Shown here in pieces: positions 18,810 to 26,976 of a DNA stretch of 64,000 nt. The translations under genes and the position numbers were made by a program. This DNA comes from Qipengyuania vulgaris (GTDB lineage Bacteria > Pseudomonadota > Alphaproteobacteria > Sphingomonadales > Sphingomonadaceae): contig NZ_WTYC01000012.1 in the NCBI RefSeq assembly GCF_009827325.1, forward strand, positions 1 to 64,000, written 5' to 3'. The notes under the pieces were generated by a model. The model was not told the DNA's origin. It was given only the letters and a program-made list of their open reading frames with translations, and searched no databases. The number at the start of each line of letters is the position of its first letter. Positions within the stretch are counted from its first letter, which is position 1.

Positions 18810-19139
18810 TTACGCCACCGCATCCAGCCCGCTGCGCTGAATGATCGACAGCAGCCGCAGCGCGGGGCCTCCCGGCTTCTTCGCTCCGCGCTCCCAGTCC
18901 GACACAAGGTTCTTCGACACGTTGAGATAGCGCGCGAACACCGGTTGCGAGACATGCTCCGCTTCGCGGATCGCTTTGATCTCGTCGGGCGACAGAATGG
19001 GCGCAGGCGCAAGGCAGGCTTCATCGAACTCGCGCATGGTGCGCTTGTCGATGCTGCCTGCATTGTGAAGGCCTTCCATCATCTCGTGGAGGGCGGCCAT
19101 CGCCTCGCTCTTGTAGGTCTTTGCCTTAGCCTTGCTCAT
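18810..19139 (-). CDS. higA: Antitoxin, HigA/NadS-type helix-turn-helix protein
   Basis: A 109-residue Xre-type DNA-binding antitoxin. The helix-turn-helix runs from SPDEIKAIREAEHVSQPVFARYL to KNLVSDWERGAKKP (about 50-90), with the SQ...FA...V...V..WE pattern typical of the family. The N-terminal half, with acidic and Ala/Met-rich segments, is the likely toxin-binding part. It overlaps the toxin gene by 14 bp and comes second, the higBA order. It would repress the shared promoter. That promoter may be far upstream, because the toxin gene itself overlaps a recombinase gene. Confidence 0.87.
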   Translation of the reverse strand: MSKAKAKTYKSEAMAALHEMMEGLHNAGSIDKRTMREFDEACLAPAPILSPDEIKAIREAEHVSQPVFARYLNVSKNLVSDWERGAKKPGGPALRLLSIIQRSGLDAVA

Positions 19140-19524
19140 CGTCTTTCACCTCGACCAATCGGCCTGCCTCAACTTCCGTTTCGATCTGGTCATCGCCCAG
19201 CCCCAGCATGATACTGGCCGCGCTGCGATAGACCTTCAGTTCCGCCGCACTCAGGTTCGCCTTGTCGCTCTTGGCGAAGGCAAACACGAATATGGCCCGC
19301 TCGCCCGAGCGGAAGATCAGGATCGAACGATAACCGCCCGACTTGCCTCCGCCCTGGCGTGCGATACGCTGTTTGATGAGGCCGCTGCCAAGGTCGGCAT
19401 CGATCAGGCCGGATTCGGCCCGATGCACGGCATCAGCAAGCGTGGCATCGCTGATCTTTTCCTTTGCCGCGAACTTGGCGAACCAGCGGTTGGCGTAGAT
19501 GCGGATGCGCGGATTCTCAGTCAT
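19126..19524 (-). CDS. higB: Toxin, RelE/HigB-type mRNA interferase family
   Basis: A 132-residue RelE/ParE-superfamily toxin of the HigB2-like group. Features include the N-terminal YANRWFAKFAAKEKI helix, the basic strand IKQRIARQGGGKSGGYRSI and the FVFAFAKSDKANL stretch, which together are characteristic of this subfamily. Such toxins cut mRNA in the ribosome. I chose the ATG at 19524 because the residues upstream do not fit the family; an ATG at 19545 is also in frame. The start overlaps the recombinase stop by 8 bp, so toxin synthesis may depend on translation of the recombinase pair. The antitoxin follows with a 14-bp overlap. Confidence 0.87.
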   Translation of the reverse strand: MTENPRIRIYANRWFAKFAAKEKISDATLADAVHRAESGLIDADLGSGLIKQRIARQGGGKSGGYRSILIFRSGERAIFVFAFAKSDKANLSAAELKVYRSAASIMLGLGDDQIETEVEAGRLVEVKDDEQG

Positions 19525-20758
19525 GCAGCAACGGCCCACTATCATACTTAGTGTTACGGCTCAATGAATAAGAACCGCTCATGTTTTGCTCAATCTGGTC
19601 GCCGATGCGCTGCGCTGCCTCGATGACGTGCCCATCGTCAAGGTGGGCATAGCGGGTAGTGGTCCGCACGTCTGCATGACCGAGCAGCTTGCCAATCATC
19701 GGCAGGGTTTCGGAATGGGCGGCGGCATGGCTGGCGAAGCTGTGCCGCAGGTCATGGATGCGCACGCCGGGAAGGCCTGCCTCGTCACGCAGCTTGCTCC
19801 ATAAGCTGCCGATATCGGTGATCGGGCGCTGGGTGGCCGGGTTCCAGAACACATAGCGCTGCTTTTCCCGACGTGGTAGGGCGTGGAGGATCGTTGCAGC
19901 CGCTTCAGCCAGCCAGACCGTTCGCGGGCCGGTCTTGCTGTCGGTCAGCAGCAAACGCCTTCCCCGCACCTCGCTCCATTTGAGGCAGGTGATCTCAGAC
20001 TTGCGGCAGCCAGTCAGGATCAACAGGCTGATCGCCGCGCAATGCAGCGGGAAGGCTTTGCGGTGGCGGTCAAGCACTTCGCCAATCCGCCTGAACTCCT
20101 GATCGGACAGGAATCGCTCGCACTTCCGCCCCTTGTTCTTGCGGATATAGAGGCAAGGGTTCGATCCTTCGGGCCGCACGCTCCATTGCTCCGCCTTGTT
20201 GAACATGGCGCGCAGGATTTCGCCGCAACGGTTGGCGGCGCCGGGACCGCCAGTGTTGGTGATCCGGTTGAACCATTCCTGCACATGGCGCTCCTCGATC
20301 TCATCAAGGAACAGGCCTTCAAAGGCCCGGTCGAGATATTTCCGCTTGTAATAGCGGTGGGTGTAGAGCGTGGACGGCTTCCACTTCGGCGATACGCGCT
20401 CCCAGTAGGTCTTGAGGAAGTCCCGGTAGGATGGAACATTGCGCAGCCGCTTGCGCTCCTCCGCCGGATTGTCGCCAGTCTGGGCACGCAGCAGCACTCG
20501 GCGCGCCACATCCATTGCCTGCACGCGGCTCAGCACCTTTGCGTTGCCAATCGTCACCGTGCGGGTGCGCCCTTCCATCCGTGCCTGGACGATGTAGACC
20601 TTGCGCCCGCTAGCATAATGCCGCGTCCCGAAGCCGGGCAGTTCGCGAGTCCAGCAGGTCTTGCGCAGCTCGCCCAGGCCACCGCACTTGCCAATCACAT
20701 GGAGTTTGAGGCTGCCCAGCTCTTCGGCGACGATCCCCCTCAGGGTCAGCGCGTTCAT
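19517..20758 (-). CDS. Tyrosine recombinase/integrase, second gene of pair 2
   Basis: A 413-residue tyrosine recombinase with a complete active site: R in LTGCRKSEI, H-x-x-R in IHDLRHSF, H in LLGHADVRTT, and Y in TRYAHLDDG. The N-terminus (LRGIVAEELG) and arm domain (ELPGFGTRHYASGRKVYIVQ) match the 14281-15444 recombinase in order and spacing, so these two are homologous partners of the two pairs. It starts as an ATGA overlap with the 20755 gene and ends 8 bp inside the HigB-type toxin gene, giving a recombinase-recombinase-toxin-antitoxin reading order. Confidence 0.93.
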   Translation of the reverse strand: MNALTLRGIVAEELGSLKLHVIGKCGGLGELRKTCWTRELPGFGTRHYASGRKVYIVQARMEGRTRTVTIGNAKVLSRVQAMDVARRVLLRAQTGDNPAEERKRLRNVPSYRDFLKTYWERVSPKWKPSTLYTHRYYKRKYLDRAFEGLFLDEIEERHVQEWFNRITNTGGPGAANRCGEILRAMFNKAEQWSVRPEGSNPCLYIRKNKGRKCERFLSDQEFRRIGEVLDRHRKAFPLHCAAISLLILTGCRKSEITCLKWSEVRGRRLLLTDSKTGPRTVWLAEAAATILHALPRREKQRYVFWNPATQRPITDIGSLWSKLRDEAGLPGVRIHDLRHSFASHAAAHSETLPMIGKLLGHADVRTTTRYAHLDDGHVIEAAQRIGDQIEQNMSGSYSLSRNTKYDSGPLLHD

Positions 20759-21999
20759 TGTCCGACTCCGATCAGGCGAGCGATGGAACCGGAGACGCGC
20801 TCCGCAGCATCGGCGACTATCTCGTCGGACAGGTGGGCATATCTGGTTGTCGTTTCTGCCAGCGCGTGGCCCAGCAGCTTGCCGATCACCATCAGCGAGA
20901 TGTTGTCGCGGATTGCGACTGAGGCGAAGCTGTGGCGCAGGTCATGCAGGCGCACATCCGGCAATGCTGCTCGATTGCGGATTTTCGACCAATGGATGCC
21001 GAGCATGATCGGCTTGTCGGGATTTCGGAACGAGGGAAATAGCAGCCCGGTCGGCTTCCGGTCTGGGAGCGATGCAATCACATCCACGGCCTGCCGGTTG
21101 AGATAGACGATCTTTGCGCCGGTCTTGCTGTCGGGCAGCATCAGGCGCGGTTCCTGCACCCATTCCCAGCGCAGTTGCTCGATCTCGCCGCATCGCGCGC
21201 CGGTGAACATCAGCAGGCGGATCGCCGCGACGTAGTGCGGCTGCTCGGCCTCGTAATCCCGCAATGCTGTGGCAAGCCGCGCATATTCATGCGGCGACAG
21301 AAACCGCTCCATTGGCTTACGCTTGTAACGGGGCGTGCCTTTGCACGGATTGGAGCCACGCGGTCGCAGGCCAAGTCGCTCCGCGTATCCCATCATCACG
21401 GAGAAGACCGGCAGGGTGCGGTTGAACACGCCGGGGCGTTCGACAAAGCTGTCGCGCCAGAACAGGATATCCCCCTTCGCCAGTTCGTCGATGCGCCGGT
21501 CGCCGAACGCGCGGAGGATTTCCTTGAAGATGGCGCTCTCGTTGCGCTTGCGGGTCGATGGTTTCCAGTGTCGCGAATAGTCAGCCCAGAAGCGTTCGGC
21601 GTAATCACGCAGCAACGGCGCATCGCTCTTCTGCGCAGCGCGGGCCTTCTTGCGTGTCGGCAGCCCATCCAGCGCCACCTCTGCCAGTTTCGCCCGCGCG
21701 AGGCGTCGGGCCGTGGCGGGCGAGATGTCGCGGGAAGTTCCAAGCGACACCCGCCGCAGCTTGCCGCGCTGGCGGAACAGGACAAACCACGTTCGCCTGC
21801 CGCCGGGATTTACCCGAAGGCCAAAGCCAGGCAGGTCTATGTCCCAATACTCGCGGATGCGCTTGCCCGGTTTGCGGCGGACTATGTTGCCGTTGAGCCT
21901 TACCCGGTTCGACGGTTTGGCCTTTTCACCACTCCCGCGCCCTTTACTGAACTGATTCGTGGCTTCATTCTCTGGTAGCAGATAGCCATTTGCTTGCAT
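20755..21999 (-). CDS. Tyrosine recombinase/integrase, first gene of pair 2
   Basis: A 414-residue tyrosine recombinase, the homologue of the 15441-16685 product. The active site is R in FTGARCGEI, H-x-x-R in LHDLRHSF, H in LLGHALAET, and Y in TRYAHLSDE. The arm domain has DLPGFGLRVNPGGRRTWFV. The start ATG at 21999 is preceded by GAGGAG at a good distance. That ribosome binding site lies in the 3' arm of a small hairpin (22008-22023), so translation of the first recombinase could be controlled there. The gene overlaps its partner by 4 bp. Confidence 0.93.
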   Translation of the reverse strand: MQANGYLLPENEATNQFSKGRGSGEKAKPSNRVRLNGNIVRRKPGKRIREYWDIDLPGFGLRVNPGGRRTWFVLFRQRGKLRRVSLGTSRDISPATARRLARAKLAEVALDGLPTRKKARAAQKSDAPLLRDYAERFWADYSRHWKPSTRKRNESAIFKEILRAFGDRRIDELAKGDILFWRDSFVERPGVFNRTLPVFSVMMGYAERLGLRPRGSNPCKGTPRYKRKPMERFLSPHEYARLATALRDYEAEQPHYVAAIRLLMFTGARCGEIEQLRWEWVQEPRLMLPDSKTGAKIVYLNRQAVDVIASLPDRKPTGLLFPSFRNPDKPIMLGIHWSKIRNRAALPDVRLHDLRHSFASVAIRDNISLMVIGKLLGHALAETTTRYAHLSDEIVADAAERVSGSIARLIGVGQ

Positions 22000-22007
22000 T
22001 GACTTGC

Positions 22008-22023
22008 TCCTCTTTGTAGAGGA
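22008..22023 (-). promoter_or_regulatory. Hairpin that could mask the recombinase ribosome binding site
   Basis: In the mRNA sense the sequence is TCCTCT-ACAA-AGAGGA, a perfect 6-bp stem with a 4-nt loop. Its 3' arm supplies most of the Shine-Dalgarno GAGGAG for the recombinase that starts at 21999. Sequestration is inference from this geometry. Confidence 0.4.
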
Positions 22024-22389
22024 ACAACTTCGCGTAACCTATTGCTTAACAATCTCTTTCTTCCGCATGGCGGCGTACGGTGTGCTTAAAGTCCGCTCCT
22101 TCACCCTACTCGCTGAGAGCACACCGACCGTAAGCCAGTAGCTCTCGGTATATAAGTGGTGGCTCAAAATGGGCCGGTTGCTGACTGTCTGCTTTGGGCA
22201 GGCAACCAATGCAAATCGGCCATTTTGCTTCCGACCCCATGGCAGACCACCCATGTATGCCCAGCACCTGTTGAATGGCAGCCGTTTGTCGTGTCTCTAC
22301 AATACATCAGGTAGCAGAAGCCCATGAAGTTCATCACTCTCAATCGCGCCTCGACCCTTTCCGTTGGGCTGAGCTGGCCGGGTTTCCGG
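22024..22389. other. Intergenic region upstream of recombinase pair 2
   Basis: No gene can be supported. It presumably holds the promoter of the minus-strand recombinase-toxin operon, and one end of the inserted element may lie here. A loose inverted repeat (CAAAATGG near 22167 against CCATTTTG near 22220) is visible, with GGTTGC/GCAACC nested inside it. Confidence 0.3.
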
Positions 22390-23208
22390 CTCGTGAAGCA
22401 GCAATGCCGCTCGACCATACGCGCCTAATCGATACTTCTCTGCGCTTGGCGCAGATGCCATTGCCCGCTTCGTTCGCGACGGCTTCGTCTGGGTGGGTGC
22501 TGCATTTTCATCCAAGGTGGCCGCAGAAGCGCGCGCGATCCTGTGGGTGGCCACGGGATGCGATCCCGATGACTCGACCACCTGGACCCGGCCCGTCTCG
22601 AGCGGTTCGATCAGGCTCCGTTTCACGAAGCGGCAAACACAACCGCCCTGCATACAGCATTCGACCAGCTTGTGGGCAAAGGTCGGTGGCTGCCGCGGGG
22701 CGGACTCGGAACATTTGCTGTTGGCTTTCCATCTGCCGAAGAACCTGGAGACGACGGGTGGCACATCGAGGTCAGCTTCGCTTATGAGAAGCCCGACTTC
22801 ATGGAGTGGCGGGCCAATGTGCACCGCAAGGGCCGCGCCCTGTTGATGCTGTTCCTATTCTCGGATGTGGGTATTCACGATTCCTCAACGCGCATTCGGG
22901 TCGGCTCGCATATCGATACAGCGCGACAACTCGCACCGGCCAAGGAAGCCGGTCTGACCCTTCGAGAGTTGGCCTCGGACGGATTCGCCGGATCGGCCCA
23001 TCGCCTGGAGCAACTGGCAACGGGTCCGGCCGGCAAGGTGTATCTGTGCCACCCTTTCCTCGTGCATTCTGCATATAAGGATTACGGTAAGTAGCCGCGC
23101 TTCATTGCGCAGCCGCCACTGCTACCGCGTGAGCCGATCAGTCTCGAGCGTTCCGACAATAGCTACTCGCCGGTCGAGAAGACTATTCTGAGGGCTTTGG
23201 GCAGGTGA
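22390..23208 (+). pseudogene. Degraded phytanoyl-CoA dioxygenase (PhyH) family gene
   Basis: Two reading frames joined together give most of a PhyH-type Fe(II)/2-oxoglutarate dioxygenase. Frame 2 encodes AIARFVRDGFVWVGAAF up to TTWTRPV (about 22454-22597). Frame 1 continues with RLERFDQAPFHEAAN, then WLPRGGLGTFAVGFP, WHIEVSF, ALLMLFLFSDVG, TRIRVGSH and VYLCHPFLVHSA. The shift needs one missing base near the CCC runs at 22587-22594. An in-frame TAG at 23092-23094 then interrupts the tail, which reads on as PRFIAQPPLLPREP to a TGA at 23206-23208. With a frameshift, an amber stop and no clear start, the gene is dead unless both lesions are sequencing errors. Confidence 0.8.
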
Positions 23209-23255
23209 CGCGGTCAGAATTTGACGCAAAGGCGTGTCTGCCAGCATGACGCGCC

Positions 23256-23286
23256 TTGCAAATTATATATTGCGCACAATATAATT
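23256..23286 (+). promoter_or_regulatory. ohr promoter overlapping an OhrR-like operator
   Basis: A -35-like TTGCAA (23256-23261) and a -10 TATAAT (23280-23285) are separated by 18 bp. Overlapping them is a near-palindrome at 23261-23286 with arms AATTATAT and ATATAATT around a TTGCGCAC-type centre. OhrR-family repressors bind AT-rich palindromes with such a centre upstream of ohr, so peroxide-inducible control by the ohrR product at 23749 is likely. The start of ohr is 41 bp further on. Confidence 0.7.
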
Positions 23287-23326
23287 GGATACTATTTATC
23301 CTGCTGTCTAACCGTAAGGAGCTAAC

Positions 23327-23752
23327 ATGAAAAATCTCTACAACACTCGCGTTAACGCCTATGGTGGCCGCGCCGGAAAGGTCAAAAGCGAAGATGGCAT
23401 TCTCGAGCTCGACCTCGCTCTACCGAAGGAACTCGGTGGCAAGGGCGACGCGACTAATCCCGAGCAACTCTTCGCTGCTGGTTATGCGGCTTGCTTCGAA
23501 AATGCCGTGATCCATGTAACGCGGGCACAGACCGACAAGGTGGGTGACGACGACATTGAAGTCTCCTGCCAGGTCGGCCTCTTGCCGAATGGTAATGACG
23601 GCTTTAATCTCGCTGTCACACTGGATGTCGAAATTGCCGGGGTCAATCAGGCAAAGGCTGACGAGATCGTGAAGAACGCCCACGCTGCTTGCCCCTATTC
23701 CAACGCAGTCAGCGGAAACGTCGATGTGAAAATTAATGTGTTCGCCCAATGA
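23327..23752 (+). CDS. ohr: Organic hydroperoxide resistance protein Ohr
   Basis: A 141-residue Ohr/OsmC-fold thiol peroxidase that reduces organic and fatty-acid hydroperoxides in the cytoplasm. The two redox cysteines are present in their family contexts, AACFENAV (Cys about 60) and AACPYSNAV (Cys about 124), along with the catalytic Arg region near the N-terminus (GGRAGKVKSEDG). The length is normal. The ribosome binding site TAAGGAG (23315-23321) stands 5 nt before the ATG. The stop codon overlaps the ohrR start by 4 bp (ATGA), so enzyme and regulator form one operon under the palindromic operator upstream. Confidence 0.95.
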   Translation: MKNLYNTRVNAYGGRAGKVKSEDGILELDLALPKELGGKGDATNPEQLFAAGYAACFENAVIHVTRAQTDKVGDDDIEVSCQVGLLPNGNDGFNLAVTLDVEIAGVNQAKADEIVKNAHAACPYSNAVSGNVDVKINVFAQ

Positions 23753-24219
23753 ATGACGGAGTGGCAGCAGCACAGGACCCGCGCGATCCCTTGTTGCTCG
23801 ATCGACAGGTTTGCTTTCCCCTTTATGCTGCCACCAACCTCCTCAGCCGCCTCTATGGCCCTGTTCTTCGGGAGCTGGGTCTCACCTATCCGCAATATCT
23901 GGTCATGCTGGTATTATGGGAGAAAGAACCCCAGACGGTGGGCTCCCTCGGCGCGCGGCTTTACCTCGATAGCGGAACTCTCACCCCTCTGCTGAAGCGT
24001 ATGGAGGCCGCCGGCCTGGTTCGACGAACACGCGATCCGGAAGACGAGCGCCGAGTGGTTATCGAACTGACCGAGAGTGGAAAAATACTGCGCAACCAGG
24101 CAGTGTATGTTCCCGAAACCCTCGCGAGGGGGCGCAAATCCGAAGGGATTGACGAACTGCGGGACAGCGTGCGCAGGCTTGTCGAACTGCTTGCGGAGCA
24201 AACCGGCTCGAAGAGGTGA
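23749..24219 (+). CDS. ohrR: Organic peroxide-sensing MarR-family repressor OhrR
   Basis: A 156-residue MarR-type winged-helix repressor. The peroxide-sensing cysteine is in the conserved N-terminal context LLDRQVCFPLYAATN (about residue 22). The DNA-binding region runs from VGSLGARLYLDSGTLTPLLKRMEAAGLV to RTRDPEDERRV, the last being the wing. Oxidation of that Cys by organic hydroperoxides releases DNA in the family. Only the N-terminal cysteine is seen, which fits the one-Cys type that needs a small thiol. It is coupled to ohr by a 4-bp overlap and probably represses its own operon. Confidence 0.93.
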   Translation: MNDGVAAAQDPRDPLLLDRQVCFPLYAATNLLSRLYGPVLRELGLTYPQYLVMLVLWEKEPQTVGSLGARLYLDSGTLTPLLKRMEAAGLVRRTRDPEDERRVVIELTESGKILRNQAVYVPETLARGRKSEGIDELRDSVRRLVELLAEQTGSKR

Positions 24220-24348
24220 AGCCTCTCAGCAGGTGTCGCACGTCTGCGAGGATTGCCTGTCCGATCTTCGTGGGGCGTCCACTGGGACGCTTGGCGATAG
24301 TCGAGCGACCTTGCGATGCAGTTCGTTTCCTCTCGCCCGCCCGCGTAA

Positions 24349-24618
24349 ATGAGGACTGCCGACCCGACTTTACAGACCTATCTCGACCGCAATGTCGCCG
24401 GTGCCACTCTACTGGTGGCACCCGAGACCGGACAGCCAACATCGGGCGATCCGATCGAAATCGTCCTGACCGGCCCCGACATGTTGAAGCTGCAAGAGCT
24501 GTCGCAGGACGTGCAGGCGCTGCTGGAAGACGAGGTTGGCGTAGTCGACGTTCGCGACAATCTCGGCAGCATCAAAGGTGAGATCGCACTTCAGCCAAAC
24601 CGCGAGGCTTTCCGATGA
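24349..24618 (+). pseudogene. Fragment of an RND-type efflux permease
   Basis: An 89-residue open frame reads like a piece of the periplasmic loop of a large RND transporter: GDPIEIVLTGPDMLKLQELSQDVQALLEDEVGVVDVRDNLGSIKGEI matches the porter subdomain pattern of HAE-family pumps. A complete pump exceeds 1000 residues, so this is about 8% of one. No transmembrane segments are present. It overlaps the start of the next, unrelated-looking frame. It is probably a relic of a deletion or insertion event. Confidence 0.6.
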
Positions 24619-25061
24619 ATCGGCAAGGTCAGAGACGTCGAGCCGTTCCACCGACCTGGCTCTTGCCGATATCCCGTTCAACCATGGCCGCCGCATTTCT
24701 GGAGAATGGCCAGGCGCGGACCCTGTGGCTGTCGGGCGTTCACCGGAGAAGTGCCACGAAGGCCGATGCCAAGATCCTTGCCGGACAGGATCTGGACTAT
24801 TCGCTCGACCCCTTTGATGACCAGAGCTTCTACCGGTCGGCCGCGCGTTCGCGCAATGCCGCGCTGGAAGTTACCGTGGGCGTGTCGCCCAAGGCCTCGC
24901 GGGTCTGGCTTGGCAAGGCAAATTCAATCGAAGGGTTTGCCGCTTCGGCGGCGCTGCTCATCAACGCTGTCGCGGCCGCGAAGCAAGGAACCGCCGAGCC
25001 ATTCCGCTTTCTCGCAACCCCGGTGCAGGCGCTCGACCCTGCACAAGTCAAAGGCGGATAA
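24615..25061 (+). CDS. Unrecognised, possibly truncated protein
   Basis: A 148-residue open frame. I do not recognise it. The first 35 residues look random, while the part from ILAGQDLDYSLDPFDDQSFYRSAA onward has normal protein character and could be the C-terminal fragment of a longer protein. It overlaps the RND fragment by 4 bp, which would be expected by chance at the join of two remnants. It is followed by over 400 bp without a gene. It could be a pseudogene fragment or a real small gene. Confidence 0.35.
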   Translation: MNRQGQRRRAVPPTWLLPISRSTMAAAFLENGQARTLWLSGVHRRSATKADAKILAGQDLDYSLDPFDDQSFYRSAARSRNAALEVTVGVSPKASRVWLGKANSIEGFAASAALLINAVAAAKQGTAEPFRFLATPVQALDPAQVKGG

Positions 25062-25483
25062 AGACCGAACCCAGGTCGCTTTGTTGCCACCGTTCGAGAT
25101 GTCCTTAAGCCCAATCCATCTCCGTTAAGCCGACTAATCCTATTGTCCGATATGGGCATCGCTCCGACGCCCTCGAACCGACGTCCGCTTTCGGAACGTA
25201 GCCCTCAATGCTCGGATGACTGGGATGAGAGGGCGAAGCCGACCTGAGCGCATGCCATGCGAACATCTGCTTCTGGCGAACCGCCGAGTTGGTGGTTAGG
25301 ACCGACATTAGAGTCGCAACCCGCCATTCCACTTTTGACCATCCAGTCTACGCAAGCGCCAAGCCCCAGACTATTTGTCGAAACCCGGGCGGATCGGCGT
25401 TTTCTACTTGGACAAGGCGATGCGGGTAGAGTGGGCAGGCACAATCGTTTATGCTAGCCAAAGTGAGCCGGTTCTGTACGAAG
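25062..25483. other. Non-coding stretch
   Basis: No gene, repeat or RNA can be supported here. Short open frames on both strands lack ribosome binding sites and recognisable motifs. It separates the RND-like remnants from the ion channel gene. Confidence 0.4.
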
Positions 25484-25942
25484 TCATTCTGCCGTCGAAA
25501 TGTGGGATCGCGTCGAACTGCCTTTCTCCTCGCGCACCTGACCCACGAATTCGAGAAGAAACGCAGTGCTCAAACCGAACATGACGAGGCCGTTGGCAGC
25601 CACGATCGCAGACAGCAGCCGCACATCCTGCGAGAGGATAACGTCGCCGAAGCCTAGCGTCGTCAGGGAAACCGTTGCGAAATAGAGCGCCGGTTCCAGC
25701 GCTTCGAAGGCACCCAATACAATAAACAGGCCCGCCCAAATCCAAGCCGCCAGCGTGATAGCGAGCAGCATCCATATCGTAGAAGCGGCAAGAAGCAAGG
25801 TCGCTCCAAAGCGTGTTGTTCGCGTGCGAGGCGGCGTGAAGCGATCATCGACTGAGAAGGCTATTGCGGCAAAACACGCTTGCATGATGATGGTAAGTGC
25901 AACGGTCACCGTTCCGATCGCGAGTTGAGCGACGATACTCAT
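25484..25942 (-). CDS. Two-pore-domain type potassium channel family protein
   Basis: A 152-residue membrane protein with a potassium-channel pore. Hydrophobic segments lie at about residues 5-28, 45-68 and 112-137, with a further one (AGLFIVLGAFEAL) leading into the pore helix. The selectivity filter reads TLGFGD, a common bacterial variant of TVGYGD, within LYFATVSLTTLGFGDVIL. No cytoplasmic RCK/TrkA domain is attached, so it would be a bare ion channel. The start is the ATG at 25942. It points away from the histidine kinase remnant, and no operon partner is evident. Confidence 0.82.
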   Translation of the reverse strand: MSIVAQLAIGTVTVALTIIMQACFAAIAFSVDDRFTPPRTRTTRFGATLLLAASTIWMLLAITLAAWIWAGLFIVLGAFEALEPALYFATVSLTTLGFGDVILSQDVRLLSAIVAANGLVMFGLSTAFLLEFVGQVREEKGSSTRSHISTAE

Positions 25943-26013
25943 CGTTGATGATCCTCAATTTTATCAATTTGATTTACTCCTCCGATTATTATCAGTCTGC
26001 AGTGGAGTCTCGC

Positions 26014-26559
26014 TCATTCTGAGCTTCTACCCGCCGACAACAGCACGACTTGCACATGCAGTCCTCGGCCCGGCTTGGACCGGAACGAGACGGAGCCGCC
26101 TATGGCTTCGGCAAGTCCGCAGACGATCGCTAAGCCAAGGCCGGCTCCGCCCGTCTGTCGATCGCGTGACGGATCGAAACGGGCATAGGCCGTGCCTAAC
26201 GTCAGTTGTTGGTCGGGCGCAACTCCCGGGCCATCGTCCTCAAACGACCAGCAGGTCTTACCGCCATCCGAAACATTCCTTACCGTGACGGTCGAGGCGT
26301 GGCGCAGGGCATTATCGACGAGGTTATCAAAAATCCGTCCGAGCGCGGTGGGATCACCCAGCACATGGCTTGCCGGCGAAAGGTCGAGGCCGATGCGGTC
26401 CTCATCTGAATGCAGCGCCAATAGATCACCAGTCAGAGCCGTAAGGTTGACCTCCACCGTCGCCCAGACCGCGGCGTCGCTCTCTTTATAGTAAGAGGGC
26501 GACGCTGCGCTTCGTGAAAGTTTTGAGGTCAGGAGAGAGGCTCCCGACCGGCCCGTCAT
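26014..26559 (-). pseudogene. Sensor histidine kinase remnant (catalytic domain only)
   Basis: The 181-residue frame covers the HATPase domain of a two-component histidine kinase: the N box FDNLVDNALRHA, the G1 box EDDGPGVAP and the G2 box GGAGLGLAIV. The sensor, HAMP and phospho-acceptor His (HisKA) segments are absent, and the first ~25 residues are not kinase-like. No response regulator is adjacent. It is best read as the 3' end of a truncated kinase gene. It could still make a stand-alone ATP-binding domain, but that would be unusual. Confidence 0.6.
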
Positions 26560-26976
26560 GGAGAAAACTCATGGGCTCCGCCGCGAACCCGAACTGCCCG
26601 ATCATCTCGATATCGCACGAGAAACGCCGGACTCGTTACCGACCGGCGAGTTCGCGATTTTCGAGGATGACCCGGATGAAGCTGCGCGCGCATCGGCCTT
26701 GCGGCGACGGATGCAAGGGCTGGCGCGACAGGCCTCGCAACCCCGACGACGGCATTGATCTGTAGGAGATCGTGATGCGAAGCGTTACTAAGGGTTTATC
26801 GAGACGCTCGGGCGGCGGTACGCCTCTGGCAGAACATTGCTCGACGAGATTCCAGAGCACATTGAGCCGGGGCCATCTTCTGGACACTCCGATCACGATG
26901 AATCCGAAGGATACTGAAATATCTTTAGGTTCAAACCAATGCAACGAAGTTACTGATTTATAAGATATGCGCCAGC
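26560..26976. other. Gap between the kinase remnant and tetR
   Basis: No gene can be firmly supported. A 66-codon frame on the plus strand (26558-26758) contains LPTGEFAIFEDDPDEAA and looks protein-like, but it has no ribosome binding site and may be the tail of a gene lost to rearrangement. The rest shows nothing. Confidence 0.3.

Noticed and set aside
19883-21106. 407-codon plus-strand frame across two recombinase genes
   Set aside because: It spans the ATGA junction of two real minus-strand genes and carries only antisense-derived sequence.
26558-26758. 66-codon plus-strand frame beside the kinase remnant
   Set aside because: Protein-like in the middle but lacks a ribosome binding site and family match; may be the tail of a lost gene.
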